Part shown: positions 18,239 to 29,181 of the stretch, in pieces
How positions within the stretch are numbered: position 1 is the stretch's first letter
Layout: every line of letters starts with the position of its first letter
Source: Ferruginibacter paludis
GTDB taxonomy: Bacteria > Bacteroidota > Bacteroidia > Chitinophagales > Chitinophagaceae
DNA length: 64,000 nt
Reading direction: 5' to 3'
NCBI RefSeq assembly: GCF_030409685.1
Contig: NZ_JAUFQJ010000001.1
Coordinates: 124,001-188,000 of the forward strand
Made by a program: the position numbers and the translations under genes
Notes under the pieces: model-generated
What the model was told of the DNA's origin: nothing
Database searches by the model: none
The model's input: the letters and a program-made list of their open reading frames with translations, nothing else

Positions 18239-18753
18239 TAACATTTGTAACAGGCGGAGCCAGGAGTGGTAAAAGCAGCTATGCACAGCAAATGGCGTTG
18301 TCGCTTAGTGATAACCCTGTGTATGTTGCTACCGCAAAAGTATGGGATGATGATTTTGAAATGCGGGTGAAACGGCACCAAAATGAAAGAGATGAACGAT
18401 GGACAAATTATGAAGAACAAAGAAATGTAGGCCAGCTCCCCATCCAAAACAAAGTTTGCGTTATTGATTGTGTAACACTCTGGCTCACCAATTTTTTTAT
18501 TGACTGTAAAAATGACATCGGGGCTTCACTTATTTTGTTTAAAGAACAAATTGACGCGTTGGATAAAATGCCGGGAACTTTTATCATCATCAGTAACGAA
18601 ATCGGGATGGGGGTACATGCTGAAACGGAAGTAGGCAGAAAGTTTACTGACCTTCAAGGCTGGGCTAATCAATATGCAGCCGCAAAAGCAAATAAAGTAA
18701 TATTAATGGTAAGCGGAATACCAGTTATAATAAAAGAAAATCACAATGGATAA
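18235..18753 (+). CDS. cobU: CobU, adenosylcobinamide kinase / guanylyltransferase
   Basis: 172 residues, the usual length for CobU/CobP. The P-loop is GGARSGKSSYAQ at residue 6, followed by the family segments YVATAKVWDDDFEMR and KRHQNERDERW (which supplies the His that takes the guanylyl group) and VIDCVTLWLTNFF. It phosphorylates adenosylcobinamide and transfers GMP to form GDP-cobinamide, the substrate of CobS encoded three genes downstream. The start overlaps the previous stop by ATGA, and its end overlaps the next gene by 8 bases, so coupled translation is likely. Confidence 0.95.
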   Translation: MITFVTGGARSGKSSYAQQMALSLSDNPVYVATAKVWDDDFEMRVKRHQNERDERWTNYEEQRNVGQLPIQNKVCVIDCVTLWLTNFFIDCKNDIGASLILFKEQIDALDKMPGTFIIISNEIGMGVHAETEVGRKFTDLQGWANQYAAAKANKVILMVSGIPVIIKENHNG

Positions 18754-19471
18754 AATACCAGCGATATTTAGTTGGAGCGGTGGCAAAGACAGCAGCTATG
18801 CATTGCAAAAAATATTCGAAGAAGGATTGTACGATGTAAAATATTTGCTTAGTACCATCAATGGGAATTTTAAACGCCTTAGCATGCATGGTGTAAAAGA
18901 AGAACTGATAGAAGCCCAGGCTGAAAGTATTGGCATTCCTTTACTGAAAGCTTATGTGTATGAAGCAAGTAATGCCGAATATGAAAAACAAATGCAGGAA
19001 ATACTATTGCAGGCAAGAGCTGAAAATATCCATCATGTAATTTTTGGGGATATTTTTTTAGAAGACCTCAGGCAATACCGGGAGCAAAAAATGGCAGCGT
19101 TGAATATGCAGTGCGTTTTTCCAATCTGGAAAACAGATACTAAATGGATGGTAAATGATTTTATTAGCAAAGGATTTAAAACAATTACCTGCTGTATCAA
19201 TGACGGTTACTTAAATGAAAGCTGGTGCGGCAGACTGATTGATGAATCTTTTATTGATGAACTTCCGCAAACTGTTGACCCTTGTGGCGAAAACGGTGAG
19301 TTTCATAGTTTTTGTTTTGAAGCGCCCATTTTTAAAAAGAAAATAAATATTGTTACGGGCGCCAAAACTTACAAAGCATTAGACATAAAATTTGCTGATC
19401 ACCCCACACCTATAAAAGATACGGGGACTAAAGGTTTTTGGTTTTGTGATTTATTAAATCAAGAAGTGTAA
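18746..19471 (+). CDS. Dph6-like ATP-pyrophosphatase (diphthine-ammonia ligase family)
   Basis: 241 residues. SWSGGKDSSYALQKI at residue 8 is the PP-loop of adenine-nucleotide alpha-hydrolases; HHVIFGDIFLEDLRQYRE and CCINDGYLNESWCGR match the MJ0570/Dph6 family, whose archaeal and eukaryotic members amidate diphthine on elongation factor 2. Bacteria lack diphthamide, so the substrate must differ. The gene overlaps cobU by 8 bases and ends one base before the BluB-CobT start, so it belongs to the B12 operon. Inference: it activates a carboxylate with ATP and amidates it, perhaps on a corrinoid side chain or salvaged precursor; no such bacterial activity is known to me. Confidence 0.88.
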   Translation: MDKIPAIFSWSGGKDSSYALQKIFEEGLYDVKYLLSTINGNFKRLSMHGVKEELIEAQAESIGIPLLKAYVYEASNAEYEKQMQEILLQARAENIHHVIFGDIFLEDLRQYREQKMAALNMQCVFPIWKTDTKWMVNDFISKGFKTITCCINDGYLNESWCGRLIDESFIDELPQTVDPCGENGEFHSFCFEAPIFKKKINIVTGAKTYKALDIKFADHPTPIKDTGTKGFWFCDLLNQEV

Positions 19472-19472
19472 T

Positions 19473-21179
19473 ATGCAGTTGCAGGAAGTAATTGATAAAC
19501 GAAGGGATACCCGGCATTTTCTGCCCGATGAGGAAGTGCCGGTGCATGTTTTACATGCCGCACTGGAAGCCGCACACAAAGCGCCATCATTAGGTTTAAC
19601 AGAAGCTGCGAGGTTTTATATCATCCGTAAAAAAGAATTAAGGCAGCAGATTTATGAACTATTTGTAAAAAAACAACAACATACTTTTACGGAAATAGAC
19701 GATAATGAAAAATTAAATAAATACAAACAATTAAAATTAGAAGGAATACTGGAAGCTCCAACAGGACTTATTATAACGACTGATTTTAGTGTATTGAAGG
19801 ACTTTGCTATTGGTGTAACAGGCACAGCCAGCACACTGGAATGGAGCAGTGTTTGTGCGTTACAGAATTTATGGCTTTCCCTTACCGAAAATGGCTATTC
19901 GCTTGGCTGGGTTTCTATTGTTGATTATGGCGGGCTTTCCGGTTTACTTAATTTACCATCCCATGAAAAGGCACTTGGTTATTTTTGTATTGGTAAACCT
20001 GCTACTGATTACAATAACCAACCTATGTTGCAGCAGCAAAACTGGAAACATAAAAATAGCGGGCCTGTAATAAAAGAAATAGCAGCTTTTTATCCCTTAC
20101 CCGCCATGCCAATTGAAATAGACAAAGATGAAACTGCATCGATACCAATAACTGACCTAAAAGATGCTATACAATTTGCCATTAATAATAAAACAAAGCC
20201 CAGAGGTTCCCTGGGATTGCTGGAGCAGGTAGCATTTAGAGTTGCTGAAGTACAAAACACCATTTCTCCCGTTATTATTAACCCGCATATTGTTGTATTT
20301 GCCGCGGACCATGGCATAGCTAAAACAGGCCTGGTTAATCCTTACCCACAGGAAGTAACTGCTCAAATGGTAACCAATTTTTTAAATGGTGGCGCCGCCA
20401 TCAATGTATTTTGTAACCAAAACAATATTAAAATTAAAATCGTAGATGCAGGAGTATGCACTTACTGGCAAAATAATGACAGGTATAAAGATTTGATAAA
20501 TGCAAAAGTTGGATACGGAACGAAGAATTATTTGGAAGAAGATGCCATGACGGATCGGGAAGCTATTTATGCCATAGAAAAAGGTAAAGAAATTTTGCAG
20601 CAAGTAGTTGCAACGGGTTGCAATACCATTGGCTTTGGTGAAATGGGTATTGGCAATACTTCATCAGCTGCTTTAATTATGAGTAGCATATTAAAATTAC
20701 CGATAGCAGGATGCGTAGGTAAGGGAACAGGCGCTACCAGCGAACAATTAAAAACAAAAATAACAATTTTAGAAAAAGTATTTCAGCTTCATCAGCTACA
20801 TACAATAAGCGATAACCCTGTTGGACTCTTGCAAAAAATTGGTGGTTTTGAAATAGCCATGATGACTGGTGCATACCTTGAAGCTGCAAAGCGGAAAATG
20901 ATTATAGTGGTAGATGGTTTTATCGCAACGGCCGCTTTACTAATTGCACATAAAATGAACGATGCAGTTTTATCTAATTGCATATTCGCACACACCAGTG
21001 GTGAACAGGGGCACGAAAAAATGCTGCATTACCTGCAGGCAAAACCGCTGTTGCAATTGGAAATGCGTTTGGGAGAAGGCACTGGTGCTGCAATTGCTAT
21101 TCCCTTAATTCAAAGTGCAGTGAATTTTTTAAATGAGATGGCAAGTTTTGAAACCGCTGGTGTAACCAATAACAACTGA
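19473..21179 (+). CDS. BluB-CobT fusion: dimethylbenzimidazole synthase and phosphoribosyltransferase
   Basis: 568 residues, two enzymes in one chain. Residues about 1-205 are a nitroreductase-fold BluB (RRDTRHFLPDEEVP at the start, HKAPSLGLTEAARF, EWSSVCALQNLWLSLTENGY), which breaks down reduced FMN with oxygen to give 5,6-dimethylbenzimidazole. Residues about 215-560 are CobT (KPRGSLGLLEQVA, VVFAADHGIA, GFGEMGIGNTSSAA, and the catalytic Glu in RLGEGTGAAIAIPL), which joins the base to nicotinate mononucleotide to make alpha-ribazole phosphate. The fusion couples synthesis and activation of the lower ligand. Its 3' end overlaps the cobS start by one base. The need for oxygen implies an aerobic or microaerobic life. 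Confidence 0.95.
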   Translation: MQLQEVIDKRRDTRHFLPDEEVPVHVLHAALEAAHKAPSLGLTEAARFYIIRKKELRQQIYELFVKKQQHTFTEIDDNEKLNKYKQLKLEGILEAPTGLIITTDFSVLKDFAIGVTGTASTLEWSSVCALQNLWLSLTENGYSLGWVSIVDYGGLSGLLNLPSHEKALGYFCIGKPATDYNNQPMLQQQNWKHKNSGPVIKEIAAFYPLPAMPIEIDKDETASIPITDLKDAIQFAINNKTKPRGSLGLLEQVAFRVAEVQNTISPVIINPHIVVFAADHGIAKTGLVNPYPQEVTAQMVTNFLNGGAAINVFCNQNNIKIKIVDAGVCTYWQNNDRYKDLINAKVGYGTKNYLEEDAMTDREAIYAIEKGKEILQQVVATGCNTIGFGEMGIGNTSSAALIMSSILKLPIAGCVGKGTGATSEQLKTKITILEKVFQLHQLHTISDNPVGLLQKIGGFEIAMMTGAYLEAAKRKMIIVVDGFIATAALLIAHKMNDAVLSNCIFAHTSGEQGHEKMLHYLQAKPLLQLEMRLGEGTGAAIAIPLIQSAVNFLNEMASFETAGVTNNN

Positions 21180-21940
21180 TGAAAAAAGAATTGCAAATAT
21201 TTTTAACGGCTATGATGTTTTATACCCGTATACCCGTACCACGCTGGGTAAACCATGATGCCGAGTATTTAAATAAAGCCACTAAATATTTTCCGCTGAT
21301 CGGATGGATAGTTGGGGTAGCGGTCGCCCTGGTTTTTATGGGAGCCAATTATTTATTCAGCCCCTCAGTTGCCATTATACTTTCGATGGTAGTTTCAGTA
21401 TTATTGACAGGCGCTTTTCATGAAGATGGTTTTGCTGATGTATGTGATGGCTTTGGTGGTGGATGGACAAAGGAAAAAATATTACTGATCATGAAAGACA
21501 GCAGGGTAGGGGCTTATGGCGTAATCGGGTTGATATTTATGCTCTCGATAAAATTTTATTTGCTATCCTCATTTAGCGCGGCACAATTAACCTTTGTTTT
21601 AATAGCAGCTCATGCAATATCCAGATGGGCAGCAGCTTCTTTCATACTTACCCACCAGTATGTAAGAGAGAATGAAGACAGTAAGGCAAAGCCTGTTGCT
21701 AAACAATTTTTAGTTGCTCATTTTTTAATCGCTTCACTTTTTGGTATCCTTCCTTTGTTGTTATTTAAAAATGTGTATGTCTTCTTACTCATCATTCCAG
21801 TTTATACAATGAAAATATATTTAGGCTGGTATTTTAAAAAATGGATTGGAGGTTATACGGGCGACTGCCTGGGGGCAACACAGCAATTGTGTGAAATTAT
21901 TTTTTATTTATCCCTGTTGGCGTTATGGAAATTTATTTAG
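21179..21940 (+). CDS. cobS: CobS, adenosylcobinamide-GDP ribazoletransferase
   Basis: 253 residues, a polytopic inner-membrane enzyme of normal length. The family motif GAFHEDGFADVCDGFGGG at about residue 78 holds the Asp/His metal site, followed by MKDSRVGAYGVIGL. The C-terminus has GGYTGDCLGATQQLCE. It joins GDP-cobinamide (from CobU) with alpha-ribazole or its phosphate (from the BluB-CobT fusion) to give cobalamin or its phosphate at the membrane. Its last 16 bases overlap the cobC start. Confidence 0.95.
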   Translation: MKKELQIFLTAMMFYTRIPVPRWVNHDAEYLNKATKYFPLIGWIVGVAVALVFMGANYLFSPSVAIILSMVVSVLLTGAFHEDGFADVCDGFGGGWTKEKILLIMKDSRVGAYGVIGLIFMLSIKFYLLSSFSAAQLTFVLIAAHAISRWAAASFILTHQYVRENEDSKAKPVAKQFLVAHFLIASLFGILPLLLFKNVYVFLLIIPVYTMKIYLGWYFKKWIGGYTGDCLGATQQLCEIIFYLSLLALWKFI

Positions 21941-22500
21941 TACGCCATACCAAACCGTTAATAGACAAAGATATTTGTTATGGGCAAACTGATTTAGTTG
22001 TTGATGATGCCGCATTTAAAGAGTCCGCTAAACTCATAGTAAGGTCATTACCTGAAAAAATTGATGCCATTTACAGCAGTCCTTTAATCCGCTGCGGTGT
22101 TCTCGCAGAATTTATTAAGCTGGAAAAATATCCTTCCCTGGATATTGCTTACAGCCCTTTATTGAAAGAGATTCATTTTGGAGAATGGGAAAATAAAAAA
22201 TGGGATGATATTAATCAAATTCATTTAAGTAAATGGATGAATGATTTTGTAAATGAAACTGTACCTGGCGGCGAAAGTTTTATCCAGCTTTATCAGCGGG
22301 TAAAACTGTTTATTACAGCTGTCATTAATTCAAGTCATTCGGCTGCATTAATTATAACACATGCAGGGGTTATCCGGGCCGCAACCGCCTATATTCAGCA
22401 AGGCGCACTTAAAGATGCTTTCGCTATCAGTTGCGAATATGGCTGTGTTACAAAATTTGAATTGAATGATGTGGCGGAACAGGTGAATACTCTTCGTTAA
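21925..22500 (+). CDS. cobC: CobC-like alpha-ribazole phosphatase
   Basis: 191 residues of the histidine phosphatase superfamily. LVRHTKPLID at residue 4 supplies the phosphohistidine, with YSSPLIRC, EIHFGEWE, PGGES and the second catalytic His in IITHAGVIRA. In this setting it removes the 5'-phosphate of alpha-ribazole phosphate or of cobalamin phosphate, the last step of nucleotide-loop assembly. It is the last gene of the operon; the next gene is convergent. Confidence 0.9.
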   Translation: MEIYLVRHTKPLIDKDICYGQTDLVVDDAAFKESAKLIVRSLPEKIDAIYSSPLIRCGVLAEFIKLEKYPSLDIAYSPLLKEIHFGEWENKKWDDINQIHLSKWMNDFVNETVPGGESFIQLYQRVKLFITAVINSSHSAALIITHAGVIRAATAYIQQGALKDAFAISCEYGCVTKFELNDVAEQVNTLR

Positions 22501-22591
22501 GAAAAAATATTGTACGCCTTGAAAATGAATATTGCAGTTTTTATTTTTACAATAAGTACCGGTTAAAATATTTCCCCTCCCGCAAATAGAT

Positions 22592-23311
22592 CTAAGCAGC
22601 TGTATTTATTTTAATCATACTGAATTCAAGAAAGTTAAAAAGTAATAAACCATCATTGCTATACTTATCTAATATAATTTGAATGGTGGTGCCAGCCATG
22701 TAAATACCAATTATGCCGGGAACAAAACCCAGCACACCAATTTCACTGCAGCTGGGTACATCTTCAGGGTTGGGTGGTTCGGGATAAATATCCCTTAAGT
22801 TTTGACTATTCTTGTAATTAAACACAGCCAACTGTCCTTCAAATTTTAAAATGCTTCCATATACCAGGGGCTTGTTCAGTTGTACGCAAACATCGTTTAC
22901 CAGGTAGCGGGTCAAAAAATTATCCGAGCCATCTACTACAATATCAAACTGTGCAATAATATTTGCTGCATTTGATTCCTCTAAGCGTTCTTTAAAAACA
23001 ATGCAGGACACATTTGGATTGGAAGCATTGATTTTTTGTGCTGCTGCCGGCGCTTTGTATTTACCAATATCTTCAGCAGTATATAATATCTGGCGATGAA
23101 GGTTATGTATCTCTACCTTATCAAAGTCAATGATACCAATGGTTCCAACGCCTGCCGCTGCCAGATATTGCAGCACAGGGCAGCCCAGTCCACCTGCTCC
23201 TATTACCAACACCTTTGCCCGTTTGATTTTTATTTGCCCTTCGGCGCCAACCTCCTCCAGCATCAGTTGCCTGCTGTACCTTTTTATTTCTTCTATTGTG
23301 AAATCTGCCAT
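22592..23311 (-). CDS. thiF: ThiF-like adenylyltransferase (HesA/MoeB/ThiF family)
   Basis: 239 residues. The E1-like fold is shown by the nucleotide-binding VLVIGAGGLGCPVLQYLAAAGVG-type loop (key residues GAGGLG at about 37), then IIDFDKVEIHNLHRQILY and VDGSDNFLTRYLVND. The usual zinc-binding CxxC pair near the C-terminus is not evident. It should adenylate the C-terminal Gly-Gly of ThiS so that sulfur can be loaded for thiazole synthesis. It is the last gene of the thiamine operon and starts 3 bases after the thiH stop. Confidence 0.92.
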   Translation of the reverse strand: MADFTIEEIKRYSRQLMLEEVGAEGQIKIKRAKVLVIGAGGLGCPVLQYLAAAGVGTIGIIDFDKVEIHNLHRQILYTAEDIGKYKAPAAAQKINASNPNVSCIVFKERLEESNAANIIAQFDIVVDGSDNFLTRYLVNDVCVQLNKPLVYGSILKFEGQLAVFNYKNSQNLRDIYPEPPNPEDVPSCSEIGVLGFVPGIIGIYMAGTTIQIILDKYSNDGLLLFNFLEFSMIKINTAA

Positions 23312-23313
23312 TA

Positions 23314-24423
23314 TTAAAATATTTTATCCCAGTCTTTCCAAACAGGTTGGTACCCGTTTGCAGTAATAACAGCGGCCACTTCGGCAGGGGTACGTTCATC
23401 ACTTATTTCAAATTGTTCTAACGAATCTTCATCCACACTATAACCACCGGGATTTGTCTTAGAACCTGCGCTCATAGTAGTAGTCCCGAGTTTCATAATA
23501 TTATTCCGGAATATTTCAGTTTCACGGGTAGATATTGAAATCTCTACATCCTCATTCAATAACCGGTAAGCACATAATAACTGCACCAGTTCTTTATCAT
23601 TGATATGGTAGTTAGCAATATCCACTCCTTCTGCAGGACGTATGCGTGGAAATGCAACCGAGTATTTTGTTTGCCAGTATGTTTTTTGTAAATAATCTAA
23701 ATGCAAGGCACAAAAAAACGAGTCGGTGCGCCAGTCTTCCAACCCTAACAAAACGGCCAGTCCAATTTTGTGCATACCCGAAAGTCCAATCCTGTCAGGG
23801 GTTTCAAGGCGGTAATAAAAATTTGATTTTTTACCCTTCACATGGTAGTCCTTGTATTTTTCTTTGTGATAAGTTTCCTGGTACACTAAAACCGAATATA
23901 TGCCGGCACCCTGTAATTGTGCATATTCATCCTGCGTCAAAGGTTGCACTTCAATAGAGATATTGGCAAAATGCGGTTTGATAATTTCAATGGCTTTCAA
24001 AAAGTAATCAACATGCACGGTATGGTTCGACTCGCCGGTGACCAGTAAAATATGGTTGAAACCATGTTGTTTGATAACGTTGATCTCCTGTAAAATTTCG
24101 GCAGCCGTTAATGTTTTGCGTTTTATTTTATTATCCAGGCTAAAACCGCAATAGGTACAAATATTATTGCACTCGTTGCTCAAATACATGGGGGCAAATA
24201 GCTGGATGGTTTTACCAAAACGTTTTTGTGTAATCCGGTGACTTAGCTGCGCCATCTCTTCTACGTAAGGTGTTGCTGCAGGTGAAATCAATGCTTTAAA
24301 ATCTTCCAGTGTTCTGTGGGTGGCAGCCAATGCAGCTTCTACATCTTTGGAAGTTTTTGCGAGGATAGAAGTCTTCACTTCATCCCAAGAATATTGATCG
24401 TAAATGTCTCTAAACTGTTTCAT
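23314..24423 (-). CDS. thiH: ThiH, radical SAM tyrosine lyase (2-iminoacetate synthase)
   Basis: 369 residues, the normal ThiH length. The radical-SAM cluster motif is in NECNNICTYCGFS (CxxxCxxC, about residue 80). The segments GFNHILLVTGE, VQPLTQDEYAQLQGAG and MSAGSKTNPGGY are typical. It cleaves tyrosine to dehydroglycine (2-iminoacetate) for the thiazole ring. Use of ThiH rather than the oxygen-dependent ThiO means this step does not need oxygen. It lies between thiG and thiF. Confidence 0.95.
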   Translation of the reverse strand: MKQFRDIYDQYSWDEVKTSILAKTSKDVEAALAATHRTLEDFKALISPAATPYVEEMAQLSHRITQKRFGKTIQLFAPMYLSNECNNICTYCGFSLDNKIKRKTLTAAEILQEINVIKQHGFNHILLVTGESNHTVHVDYFLKAIEIIKPHFANISIEVQPLTQDEYAQLQGAGIYSVLVYQETYHKEKYKDYHVKGKKSNFYYRLETPDRIGLSGMHKIGLAVLLGLEDWRTDSFFCALHLDYLQKTYWQTKYSVAFPRIRPAEGVDIANYHINDKELVQLLCAYRLLNEDVEISISTRETEIFRNNIMKLGTTTMSAGSKTNPGGYSVDEDSLEQFEISDERTPAEVAAVITANGYQPVWKDWDKIF

Positions 24424-24502
24424 GTGTTCCTATTAATTGTTTTTTGCCACATGTAATTCGCCATTAAAAATGATAACCGTCTCTATAAAAGTTACTTATC
24501 GC

Positions 24503-25282
24503 TTATTGGTTCATTTCATGTAAAAATTGTGTTAACGGGCTTGATGCGATGGCATGCTTTACTTTAGCTCCAAGCCTGTTTTCAAAGGCCATACGGCCCG
24601 CCTCCACAGCGAGTTTAAAGGCAATGGCCATTTGTAAAGGATTGCCGGCAATGGCGATGGCTGTATTTACCAACACTGCATCGGCACCCATTTCCATAGC
24701 AAGGGCGGCATCAGAAGGAGCACCAATGCCTGCATCAATAATTACGGGTACATTGCTTTGCTCGATGATGATTTGTAAAAAATCGAATGTCTTTAATCCT
24801 TTGTTGCTTCCTATCGGAGAACCTAAAGGCATTACAGCGGCGGTGCCTGCATCTTCCAGTCGTTTGCATAAAACAGGGTCGGCATGAATGTAGGGCAATA
24901 CAATAAAACCGAGCTTTGCCAGTTCTTCTGTAGCCTTCAATGTTTCAATAGCATCGGGCATCAGGTATTTTGGATCAGGATGAATTTCTAATTTTACCCA
25001 GTTTGTTTCCAATGCCTCCCTTGCCAGTTGCGCCGCCAGCACTGCTTCTTTGGCGGTACGAACACCGGAAGTGTTGGGCAATAAATTGATGTGGGGATGT
25101 TGCAGGTGTGTCAGCAACAAATCAGTATCTGTTTCCAGGTCCACCCGCTTTAAGGCTACCGTTACCATCTCTGATCCGGATGCCAACACGGCTTCTTCCA
25201 TTTGCAAAGAAGAACCAAATTTTCCGGTTCCCAAAAACAACCGGGATTGAAATAGCTTATTCGCTATCGTTAACTGTTTCAT
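24503..25282 (-). CDS. thiG: ThiG, thiazole synthase
   Basis: 259 residues, normal length. Key segments: [13 protein letters not shown] at residue 13, [57 protein letters not shown]. It condenses deoxyxylulose phosphate, iminoacetate from ThiH and ThiS-thiocarboxylate into the thiazole phosphate. Its start overlaps the end of thiE by 26 bases. Confidence 0.96.
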   Translation of the reverse strand: MKQLTIANKLFQSRLFLGTGKFGSSLQMEEAVLASGSEMVTVALKRVDLETDTDLLLTHLQHPHINLLPNTSGVRTAKEAVLAAQLAREALETNWVKLEIHPDPKYLMPDAIETLKATEELAKLGFIVLPYIHADPVLCKRLEDAGTAAVMPLGSPIGSNKGLKTFDFLQIIIEQSNVPVIIDAGIGAPSDAALAMEMGADAVLVNTAIAIAGNPLQMAIAFKLAVEAGRMAFENRLGAKVKHAIASSPLTQFLHEMNQ

Positions 25283-25898
25283 ATAAAAGGGTATTTAATT
25301 GTTGCAGTAATACTTTTTTATCTGGATGATGGGTAATGGCGCCAGACAGGGCCACACCATAAACGCCTGTCTGCATGAGGGCTGCTATGTCTTCCAACAC
25401 AATACCTCCAATGGCATAAACAGGAACCTGCGTTTGGTGCTGGCGCAATCCTTCCATAATTTTACTATATCCTTCCAAACCCAATACCGGGCTTAATTTT
25501 TCTTTGGTTTTTGTAAAACGAAAAGGCCCCAGCCCAATGTAGCTGCAGCCTTCATCAATACGTTTCAACACATCCTCCAACGTGTTGGCAGTGCCACCAA
25601 TTATCTTATCACCTGTGATGCTCCTTGCATCAATGACAGGCATATCCTGTAAGCCAAGATGTACACCATCAGCGGGTATGTCTTTTGCAATCTGCGGATG
25701 ATCGTTGATGATAAAGACGGCGTTGCTGGAAGCGCACAACACTTTCACTTGTGCTGCCAATGCTTTTATTGCTGCTGGTGTGGCGTTTTTAAAACGAAGT
25801 TGTATCCAGTTGCAACCTGCATCCAGCGCCTGTTGAATATTATTTAATTGTTCAACTTCGGTGGTGCCTTGTGATATGTATTGTAGTTTACTAAACAT
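25257..25898 (-). CDS. thiE: ThiE, thiamine phosphate synthase
   Basis: 213 residues. It has the ThiE order of motifs: [11 protein letters not shown] near residue 30, [50 protein letters not shown] and [12 protein letters not shown]. It joins the pyrimidine diphosphate with thiazole phosphate to form thiamine phosphate. It is the better of two ThiE/TenI-type proteins in this operon because it keeps the phosphate- and pyrophosphate-binding segments. It overlaps thiD by 8 bases. Confidence 0.93.
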   Translation of the reverse strand: MFSKLQYISQGTTEVEQLNNIQQALDAGCNWIQLRFKNATPAAIKALAAQVKVLCASSNAVFIINDHPQIAKDIPADGVHLGLQDMPVIDARSITGDKIIGGTANTLEDVLKRIDEGCSYIGLGPFRFTKTKEKLSPVLGLEGYSKIMEGLRQHQTQVPVYAIGGIVLEDIAALMQTGVYGVALSGAITHHPDKKVLLQQLNTLLYETVNDSE

Positions 25899-26646
25899 GG
25901 TGGTACCCTAATAGTGTTTTGTTACTTGATAAAAATTGTTCAATGTATTTTTTTGCATTGCTGCAGGAAGCGAATAAATCAACACCCTGGGCAAGGTTGG
26001 CAGTAATGGCTGCGGACAATACACAACCGGAACCATGCTTGGCATACATTTCATCATTATTGCCTTCCAGTCTTTCTATATCGTTTTGCGTGTATAAATA
26101 ATCAATGCCCAATTCTTCTTTGTTGTGGCCACCTTTCAATAATACATTGCAATAAGCGGATAATTTTTTTGCTGATTCTTTTGCATTGGATGAAGGCATC
26201 AGTTGTAACACTTCATTGTAATTGGGTGTTATTAGAAATATTTTAGACAAAATTTCAATCAATGATGCTTCCTGCATTTGTTCATTCCAGAAGTTAAACC
26301 CGCTGCTCGATTTTATAACGGTATCAACTACAATTTTTATAGCAGTATTTTTTTGATGGACATATGAAACAATCCTGTTCAATGCGCTTATATTTTCTAT
26401 AATTCCAATTTTTATAGCCTTCACATCGTACTGTGATAACATGATTTCAAGCGATTGTAAAATACTGTTTTCATCTTCCCAGCTGATGGAAATAAAATCA
26501 TTTTCTGTCTGTAAAGTTCGGGCAGTATTAATGCCTATACCATATACTTTGTGTTGTTCAAATGTTTTGATATCTGCCAGTATTCCTGCTCCGGCACAGG
26601 GATCAAACCCAGCTATGCTTAATACTACCGGTCTGTCTGCTTCCAT
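25891..26646 (-). CDS. thiD: ThiD, hydroxymethylpyrimidine (phosphate) kinase
   Basis: 251 residues. SIAGFDPCAGAGILADIKTFEQ-type opening (key GxDPxxGAGxxAD), VVDTVIKSSSGF in place of the usual DPVM, ITPNYNEVLQL, LLKGGH and the anion-hole motif KHGSGCVLSAAITANLAQG are all seen. It phosphorylates the HMP pyrimidine from ThiC twice. It overlaps the TenI-like gene upstream by 22 bases. Confidence 0.93.
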   Translation of the reverse strand: MEADRPVVLSIAGFDPCAGAGILADIKTFEQHKVYGIGINTARTLQTENDFISISWEDENSILQSLEIMLSQYDVKAIKIGIIENISALNRIVSYVHQKNTAIKIVVDTVIKSSSGFNFWNEQMQEASLIEILSKIFLITPNYNEVLQLMPSSNAKESAKKLSAYCNVLLKGGHNKEELGIDYLYTQNDIERLEGNNDEMYAKHGSGCVLSAAITANLAQGVDLFASCSNAKKYIEQFLSSNKTLLGYHHV

Positions 26647-27233
26647 GCTTTTTGTATTGCTTTAAATTGCTGAATACTTTCTCCGGGCTTTTGCCAGATT
26701 GCACCCAATATCGCTGCACCATTGAATTGCATCTGCTTTACTTGCTGAATATTTGTTACATCAATACCCCCAATGGCAATCACTTTTGAAAGGTTTTTTT
26801 TAACAGGAAATAGGAAGTCAGCTGGCATCGATGATGTATATCCCTGCTTGGAAATACTGTTGAACACCGGACCGAAAAAGGTATACTCAAAAGAAGCTGG
26901 CAAATCTTTATACGCCTCCTCCCGGTGAATGGAAGTGGATAAAATATGATTTGCCATTTTCAACCGTATCAATGCTTCTTCACTCATTTGTTTTCTGCCC
27001 GCTTCTGTAAAATGCAGCCGCTTTATTCCGTAACCAGTCGCAATTTCATGATGTTGATGCAAGGCGATTTGGTGGTGATATTTTGAATCTATCTTTTCAA
27101 TTAAGCTGCTAACTTCATCAACAGTAGCGCCAGGTTTTCTCACATGCAATATTTCCAATCCTTCTTCAAACAATACATTGATGATAGCGGTTTCACCGAC
27201 TACAGCAGTTGAATTAGAAATCAGCACTAACAT
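26625..27233 (-). CDS. TenI/ThiE-like protein, second thiamine-phosphate-synthase homologue
   Basis: 202 residues. The fold is that of ThiE/TenI (LEILHVRKPGATVDEV, IKRLHFTEAGRK, FFGPVFNSISKQGY, IAIGGIDVTNIQQ, GAAILGAIW). Compared with the ThiE downstream it lacks the ND-H and QxR-type residues that hold pyrimidine diphosphate, so it is more like TenI, which isomerises the thiazole product of ThiG to its aromatic tautomer. The exact role is inference. It begins directly after the thiC stop with no spacer. Confidence 0.85.
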   Translation of the reverse strand: MLVLISNSTAVVGETAIINVLFEEGLEILHVRKPGATVDEVSSLIEKIDSKYHHQIALHQHHEIATGYGIKRLHFTEAGRKQMSEEALIRLKMANHILSTSIHREEAYKDLPASFEYTFFGPVFNSISKQGYTSSMPADFLFPVKKNLSKVIAIGGIDVTNIQQVKQMQFNGAAILGAIWQKPGESIQQFKAIQKAWKQTDR

Positions 27234-29117
<1,884 letters not shown>

Positions 29118-29181
29118 CTAAAAAACAGCTGTCTATTCAATAGCGTCCTGATACTATTGAATGCGCTGTAAGGGTAGGGCA

